Source: G963665925 sp963676345
GTDB taxonomy: Bacteria > Bacillota > Clostridia > Peptostreptococcales > Acidaminobacteraceae
Direction: 5' to 3'
DNA: 64,000 bases
NCBI GenBank assembly: GCA_963676345.2
Contig: CAXXTS010000004.1
Span: forward strand, 124,001-188,000
Shown here piece by piece: positions 60,198 to 64,000 of this stretch. The position numbers were made by a program, and so were the translations under genes. The notes under the pieces were generated by a model. That model did no database searches and was not told where the DNA came from. It worked only from the letters and a program-made list of their open reading frames with translations. The stretch's first letter is position 1. Each line of letters opens with the position of its first letter.

Positions 60198-60223
60198 AAG
60201 CATCAACACTATTGGAGGCATTT

Positions 60224-61078
60224 ATGAAAGAAAAAAATACAGGTGTTATCTTTATTCTCTGCTCATCGCTTTTCTTTGCGATCATGGCCGCTTCGGTAAA
60301 ATCAGTCCCTCACATACCCCTGGCCGAAAAAGTCTTTTTTAGAAACTGCATTGGCCTGATTGCAGTGGGGATACCCATGATGCGCAGACGCATTTCTTTT
60401 AAACCAAATAACAGCCGATTGGTACTGCTGCGCAGTGTATTTGGTTTGTTGGGTGTAGCATTCTATTACACGTCCCTCGGCCTTTTGAACTTGTCTGATG
60501 CAGTTATTATCAACAAATTATCGCCCTTCTTTGTCATTGTACTTTCAATTATTTTCCTCAAAGAAGAAATCAAAAAACATCAGTTTGCCGCACTGTTGCT
60601 CGCCCTTATCGGCGCCGCGCTCGTGGTTAAGCCCGGTTTCAATTTTGAAATTCTACCTGCCCTGATTGGACTGGCCAGCGCCCTCTTTGCAGGCAGCGCA
60701 TATACAACCATCCGAAAACTCAGCGAGACGGATCATCCTCAACTGATCGTCTTTTACTTCTGCTTGTTTTCAACACTGGTTACCATTCCATTTATGCTGG
60801 CAGGACAATTTGTCCTACCTTCATTAAAGGACCTGCTCTTTCTCGTTTCAATTGGAATCAGCGCCCTAATTGCTCAACTCTTTATGACCAATGCCTACCG
60901 ACATGCGCCTGCATCACAGCTCTCAATTTACACTTATGCCAATGTGGTGTTCTCAACACTCCTTGGCTTCATCGTTTGGCATGAAGTCCCTGACACACTG
61001 AGTTTAGCTGGCGCAGTACTGATCATCGCAGGTTCTGGCATCAATTTCTACTACAACCAGAAAAGGATCGTGTCATAA
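60224..61078 (+). CDS. EamA/DMT-family transporter
   Basis: A 284-residue protein with ten predicted helices in two EamA repeats (about residues 8-130 and 145-280). The start follows GGAGG by five bases; an ATG 12 nt earlier overlaps that site. Features are SSLFFAIMAASVKS, RNCIGLIAVG, LSDAVIINKLSPFFVIVLSIIFLKE and LIGAALVVKPG. It exports or imports a small metabolite, with substrate unknown. It is a single gene on the plus strand. Confidence 0.88.
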   Translation: MKEKNTGVIFILCSSLFFAIMAASVKSVPHIPLAEKVFFRNCIGLIAVGIPMMRRRISFKPNNSRLVLLRSVFGLLGVAFYYTSLGLLNLSDAVIINKLSPFFVIVLSIIFLKEEIKKHQFAALLLALIGAALVVKPGFNFEILPALIGLASALFAGSAYTTIRKLSETDHPQLIVFYFCLFSTLVTIPFMLAGQFVLPSLKDLLFLVSIGISALIAQLFMTNAYRHAPASQLSIYTYANVVFSTLLGFIVWHEVPDTLSLAGAVLIIAGSGINFYYNQKRIVS

Positions 61079-61195
61079 TTTTCAATCAAATCTAAAATAA
61101 ATTTTAATAGTTGCAAAATTTGTTGAATTCCATACACTCAAATGCGCCCCTTATGTTATAATAACGTCAGATATTATACATAGGGGGTTATATTT

Positions 61196-62449
61196 ATGAA
61201 CAATTTTTCAATGGTCGCACCACACTCTAAGCGACCGGTTGAGCCAGATCGTATTTTTGGCGCGAGCAAGGCAGCACAAGAGGCTGCTAAAATTCATGGT
61301 TTTGAGAACGTAACAAACTCCACAATTGGAGCTATGATGGATGATGACGGAAACCTGATTTTCCTCGACTCTGTTATGCAGCACATTCGTGAACTTTCAA
61401 ATGCAGAGCTGGCTGCCTACGCACCTATTGCAGGCATCCCAGAGTACCTTAGCGCAGTTCAAGAAGCCTGCTTCAAGGGCTATGAGCCTAATGGCCATAT
61501 CCGAGCAGTTGCAACACCAGGTGGTACTGGGGCAATCAAGCATGCTGTATGGAACTACACGAATGCAGGCGACTCTGTACTGACTTCTGACTGGTACTGG
61601 GCACCATACAAAACCATCTGCGAGGAGCATGGTCGCAATCTTGCGACTTACAATGTCTTTTCAGATAAAGGCACATTTGACATAACTTCATTTACTGCTG
61701 AGTTTAAAGCGCTTCTAGAAAAGCAAGACCAGGTGCTTGTGATCATTAATGCACCAGCACACAATCCAACCGGCTTCAGTCTTGAAGACAGCGAATGGGC
61801 TGCTGTTATGGATGTTCTGAGAAGGGGCGCAGAAAACCCTGATAAAAAAGTGGTTCTCTTTGCAGATGTAGCCTATATTGATTTCGCTGGAACCGTTGAA
61901 GAAACACGTTCATTTATGAAGTACTTCAACGACCTGCCAGATAACCTGCTGGTCCTCATTGGCTTCAGTATGTCAAAGGGATATACGCTGTACGGCATGC
62001 GCAGTGGTGCTATTATCTGTGTTGCTTCAACAGAAGCCATTGCAGATGAGTTCAAGGCTGTATGCAGTTTCTCAAACAGAGCTGCCTGGTCAAATGGCAC
62101 ACGTGCAGCCATGCGTACCTTAGCTGACATCTTTGAAGATGAGAGCCTTCGCGCAAAAGTGGATGCAGAGCGTGATGCTTTCAGAGCACTACTCGACAAG
62201 CGTTCAAGCGCATTCATGAAAGCGGCTCAGGATATTGGACTGGAGACTTGTCCTTTTAAATCTGGTTTCTTTATTTCCGTACCATGTAAAGACCCACAAG
62301 CGGTTGCTGAAGAAATCAAAAAAGACAATCTATATTTGGTTGCTCTTGCAAAAGGCGTTCGATTTGCACCTTGTGCAGTATCCGAAGAAAAATGTGCCAA
62401 TGCACCTGCAATCATTAAAAAGGCACTTGAGGCATTGGGCGAAATATAG
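61196..62449 (+). CDS. Class I/II pyridoxal-phosphate aminotransferase
   Basis: A 417-residue fold-type I aminotransferase. The PLP lysine is K261 in IGFSMSKGYTLYGMRSGA, the cofactor-pocket Asn/Pro motif is NAPAHNPTGFS (185-195) and the ring-stacking Asp is in LFADVAYIDF. The phosphate-binding arginine is in the MRSGA stretch. It probably works on aromatic amino acids or aspartate, but specificity cannot be read. It is monocistronic, with GGGGG eight bases before the start and a strong terminator after it. Confidence 0.9.
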   Translation: MNNFSMVAPHSKRPVEPDRIFGASKAAQEAAKIHGFENVTNSTIGAMMDDDGNLIFLDSVMQHIRELSNAELAAYAPIAGIPEYLSAVQEACFKGYEPNGHIRAVATPGGTGAIKHAVWNYTNAGDSVLTSDWYWAPYKTICEEHGRNLATYNVFSDKGTFDITSFTAEFKALLEKQDQVLVIINAPAHNPTGFSLEDSEWAAVMDVLRRGAENPDKKVVLFADVAYIDFAGTVEETRSFMKYFNDLPDNLLVLIGFSMSKGYTLYGMRSGAIICVASTEAIADEFKAVCSFSNRAAWSNGTRAAMRTLADIFEDESLRAKVDAERDAFRALLDKRSSAFMKAAQDIGLETCPFKSGFFISVPCKDPQAVAEEIKKDNLYLVALAKGVRFAPCAVSEEKCANAPAIIKKALEALGEI

Positions 62450-62572
62450 TCATGCCCTGCTAAAACGTACTGGAAAAGTCGAGAAAGACCTCTTCCAAGC
62501 ATTATTTAGAACGGTTTTCTCGACTTATTATAGGACACCAAAACATAGTTTGACACGCTTTTAAGAATGTAT

Positions 62573-62622
62573 AAGGCAGTGTTCAGTTGAACTCCAACAA
62601 ACTGAACACTGCCTTATTTTTT
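62573..62622 (+). terminator. Terminator after the aminotransferase gene
   Basis: Sixteen-base perfect arms AAGGCAGTGTTCAGTT / AACTGAACACTGCCTT followed by ATTTTTT. A second stem AAGTCGAGAAA/TTTCTCGACTT at 62476-62526 lies between it and the gene but lacks a T-tract. Confidence 0.88.
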
Positions 62623-62640
62623 AGAGTGCTTTATCATAAC

Positions 62641-62678
62641 AAAAAATGACCTGAATACCATCTAAGTATCCGGGTCAT
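62641..62678 (-). terminator. Terminator after lspA
   Basis: Minus-strand arms ATGACCCGGATAC / GTATTCAGGTCAT (two mismatches) followed by TTTTTTG, eight bases past the lspA stop codon. Confidence 0.75.
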
Positions 62679-62686
62679 CTTGTACA

Positions 62687-63151
62687 TCAAAACGGGGATG
62701 GCATTTCAAGGTTAAACACAATCACAAGAAGTGCTAACAGGCCAGTCCCCACTACAATAAATACATCTGCAGCATTGAAAATCGGAAAATTAATCAATGT
62801 GAAATCCAAATAGTCTACCACATAGTCCAACCGAATTCGGTCAATCAAGTTTCCAATCGCACCGCCTGCAATCATGGCAAGCGATAAGGTCATAAATTTA
62901 TTCCCACCCGTTTTTACGGATTTTGCCATCATAACAAGAAGGGCAATAATGACAAGCGATGTCAATATGACAAGGAAAAACTGCTTGCCTCTGAGCATGC
63001 TGAATGCTGCACCCGTATTTTTTGCAAAAGTCAGATGAAACACATCTTTAATCAGCGGAATGGACCCAACTGGCTTTAGGGTGTTCAGAGCCCAGTATTT
63101 TGCGCCTTGATCGAGTACAATCATTCCAAGTATCAATAACCAATATATCAT
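62687..63151 (-). CDS. lspA: Lipoprotein signal peptidase
   Basis: A 154-residue type II signal peptidase with four helices. The catalytic aspartate pair is expected at D113 (DYVVDYLDF) and D129 (NAADVFIVVG); AKNTGAAFSM and GGAIGNLIDRIRLDYVVD are the family signatures. It cleaves diacylated prolipoproteins such as the PrsA-like protein in this window. Confidence 0.96.
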   Translation of the reverse strand: MIYWLLILGMIVLDQGAKYWALNTLKPVGSIPLIKDVFHLTFAKNTGAAFSMLRGKQFFLVILTSLVIIALLVMMAKSVKTGGNKFMTLSLAMIAGGAIGNLIDRIRLDYVVDYLDFTLINFPIFNAADVFIVVGTGLLALLVIVFNLEMPSPF

Positions 63152-63204
63152 TCAATAGCCTCCAGCATCGTTTTATGTCTTTATATCACCTTTACATCAT
63201 ATCA

Positions 63205-64000
63205 TTATTGGAGTGGTGACACCAATCTGCCAAGCGATTCCAAAAATCTTGTAAATAGATTACGCTTCAAATGTGCTTCTAGTGTGATTTCTACCGCGTC
63301 TTCCATATCTGCAAAGAAGTCATCTTCAAGTTTGCTTGCAACCGCTGTGTCATAGACAAATGCATTCACTTCAAAGTTGATTCTGAAACTACGCACATCA
63401 AAGTTTGCCGTTCCAACCGTCGACACTTCAGAATCGACCACTACAACCTTGCCGTGGACGAACCCTCTTTCATAGGCAAACACACGCACCCCCGCTTCAA
63501 GCAGACTCTCCAGATTGTCCTGCGTCGCCCAATAAACCAAAAAGTGATCCGGCTTTGAGGGAATGAGTACACGTACATCCACCCCGCTGAGGGCAGCTGT
63601 CTTTAAAGCATCCATCAGACCTTCCTCTGGTACGAGATAAGGGGTCGTAATGTAAATACGTTTTTGGGCTGATGACACCATAGTGAAATAGGCCTGCTCA
63701 ATGGCATGCCATTTTGAATCCGGGCCGCTCGTGGCTATTTGCACGATGGTTTCACCACGCGGTTCCTGTTTTGGAAAGAGTTCATCACATTCAATGGACT
63801 GCTTTGAAACATAATTCCAGTCGTTCACAAATGTATTTTGGAGCCCATAAACCGCCTCACCCCAAATCACCATATGGGTATCGCGCCAGAATCCGAACTG
63901 CTTGCTTCTGCCAAGATACTCATCGCCTATATTTAAGCCTCCAACAAAACCCACTTTACCATCAACCACGATAATTTTTCTGTGGTTGCGGTAATTCAGT
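63205..64000 (-). CDS. cls: Cardiolipin synthase, C-terminal part
   Basis: Partial phospholipase-D-superfamily enzyme; the gene enters from the right edge and about 264 codons are visible. At the edge the first HKD region is seen (LNYRNHRKIIVVDGKVGFVGGLNIGDEY), and the second is FVHGKVVVVDSEVSTVGTANFD. The C-terminal VSPLQ tail is typical of Firmicute Cls. It joins two phosphatidylglycerols to make cardiolipin. Confidence 0.93.
   Translation of the reverse strand, partial: LNYRNHRKIIVVDGKVGFVGGLNIGDEYLGRSKQFGFWRDTHMVIWGEAVYGLQNTFVNDWNYVSKQSIECDELFPKQEPRGETIVQIATSGPDSKWHAIEQAYFTMVSSAQKRIYITTPYLVPEEGLMDALKTAALSGVDVRVLIPSKPDHFLVYWATQDNLESLLEAGVRVFAYERGFVHGKVVVVDSEVSTVGTANFDVRSFRINFEVNAFVYDTAVASKLEDDFFADMEDAVEITLEAHLKRNLFTRFLESLGRLVSPLQ

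Overview
The window looks like a chromosome segment from an anaerobic, low-to-mid-GC Clostridia-type Firmicute. The evidence is the Bacillus/Clostridium gene order purR-spoVG-glmU-prs-pth-mfd-prsA-yabM-yabN-hup-yabO-divIC-yabR-tilS-ftsH, strong AGGAGG ribosome sites, long-stem intrinsic terminators, and Clostridia families such as DUF3787 and DUF3870. The genes spoVT, yabP, yabQ, spoIIE and hpt, which usually lie in this cluster, are absent here. That fits a non-sporulating fermenter such as the Fusibacter/Acidaminobacter group, but I cannot name the species.

Region 1 (1-12.2 kb, all minus strand) is an organic-acid block. It holds a two-subunit fumarase with NAD malic enzyme, an AspT/YidE-type carrier, a DUF3870 protein, a succinyl/acetyl-CoA:carboxylate CoA-transferase, a split B12-dependent methylmalonyl-CoA mutase with its MeaB chaperone, methylmalonyl-CoA epimerase, and a methylmalonyl-CoA/propionyl-CoA carboxyltransferase that runs off the left edge. 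Together these interconvert fumarate, malate and pyruvate, and succinyl-CoA and propionyl-CoA. They could serve propionate formation or propionate oxidation. Three of the transcription units begin with a leader carrying a strong terminator hairpin before the gene. Two of those leaders share a GGGGGC-RAA-type stem-loop placed 13-14 nt before the terminator, which makes them a candidate small regulatory RNA class.

Region 2 (12.4-26.4 kb, minus) carries two giant surface proteins: an 1881-aa Ig-repeat protein with three SLH domains, and a 2521-aa protein built of carboxypeptidase-regulatory/Cna-B-like repeats with no anchor of its own. A 740-bp AT-rich gene-free promoter region lies upstream.

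Region 3 (26.4-54.5 kb, mostly minus) is the housekeeping cluster: ftsH, tilS, pmbA/tldD, a GNAT protein, tRNA-Met/Val/Asp, ppx, yabR, divIC, rqcP, hup, yabN/mazG, the yabM-like flippase, a lone ferritin-like gene (plus strand), prsA, mfd, pth, a chemoreceptor inserted between pth and prs, glmU, spoVG and purR. murC is divergent from purR across an apparent PurBox pair.

Region 4 (54.5-64 kb) is mixed. It holds a ClC protein with an altered gating residue, an LCP-family wall enzyme, an apparently Fur-controlled 51-aa DUF3787 protein, Hbd and crotonase, a DMT transporter, a class I aminotransferase, LspA, and a cardiolipin synthase cut by the right edge. A dispersed intergenic element with conserved flanks around a long, perfectly paired but sequence-variable hairpin occurs at about 33.9 kb and 56.1 kb, and at the second site it is preceded by 49-bp tandem repeats.
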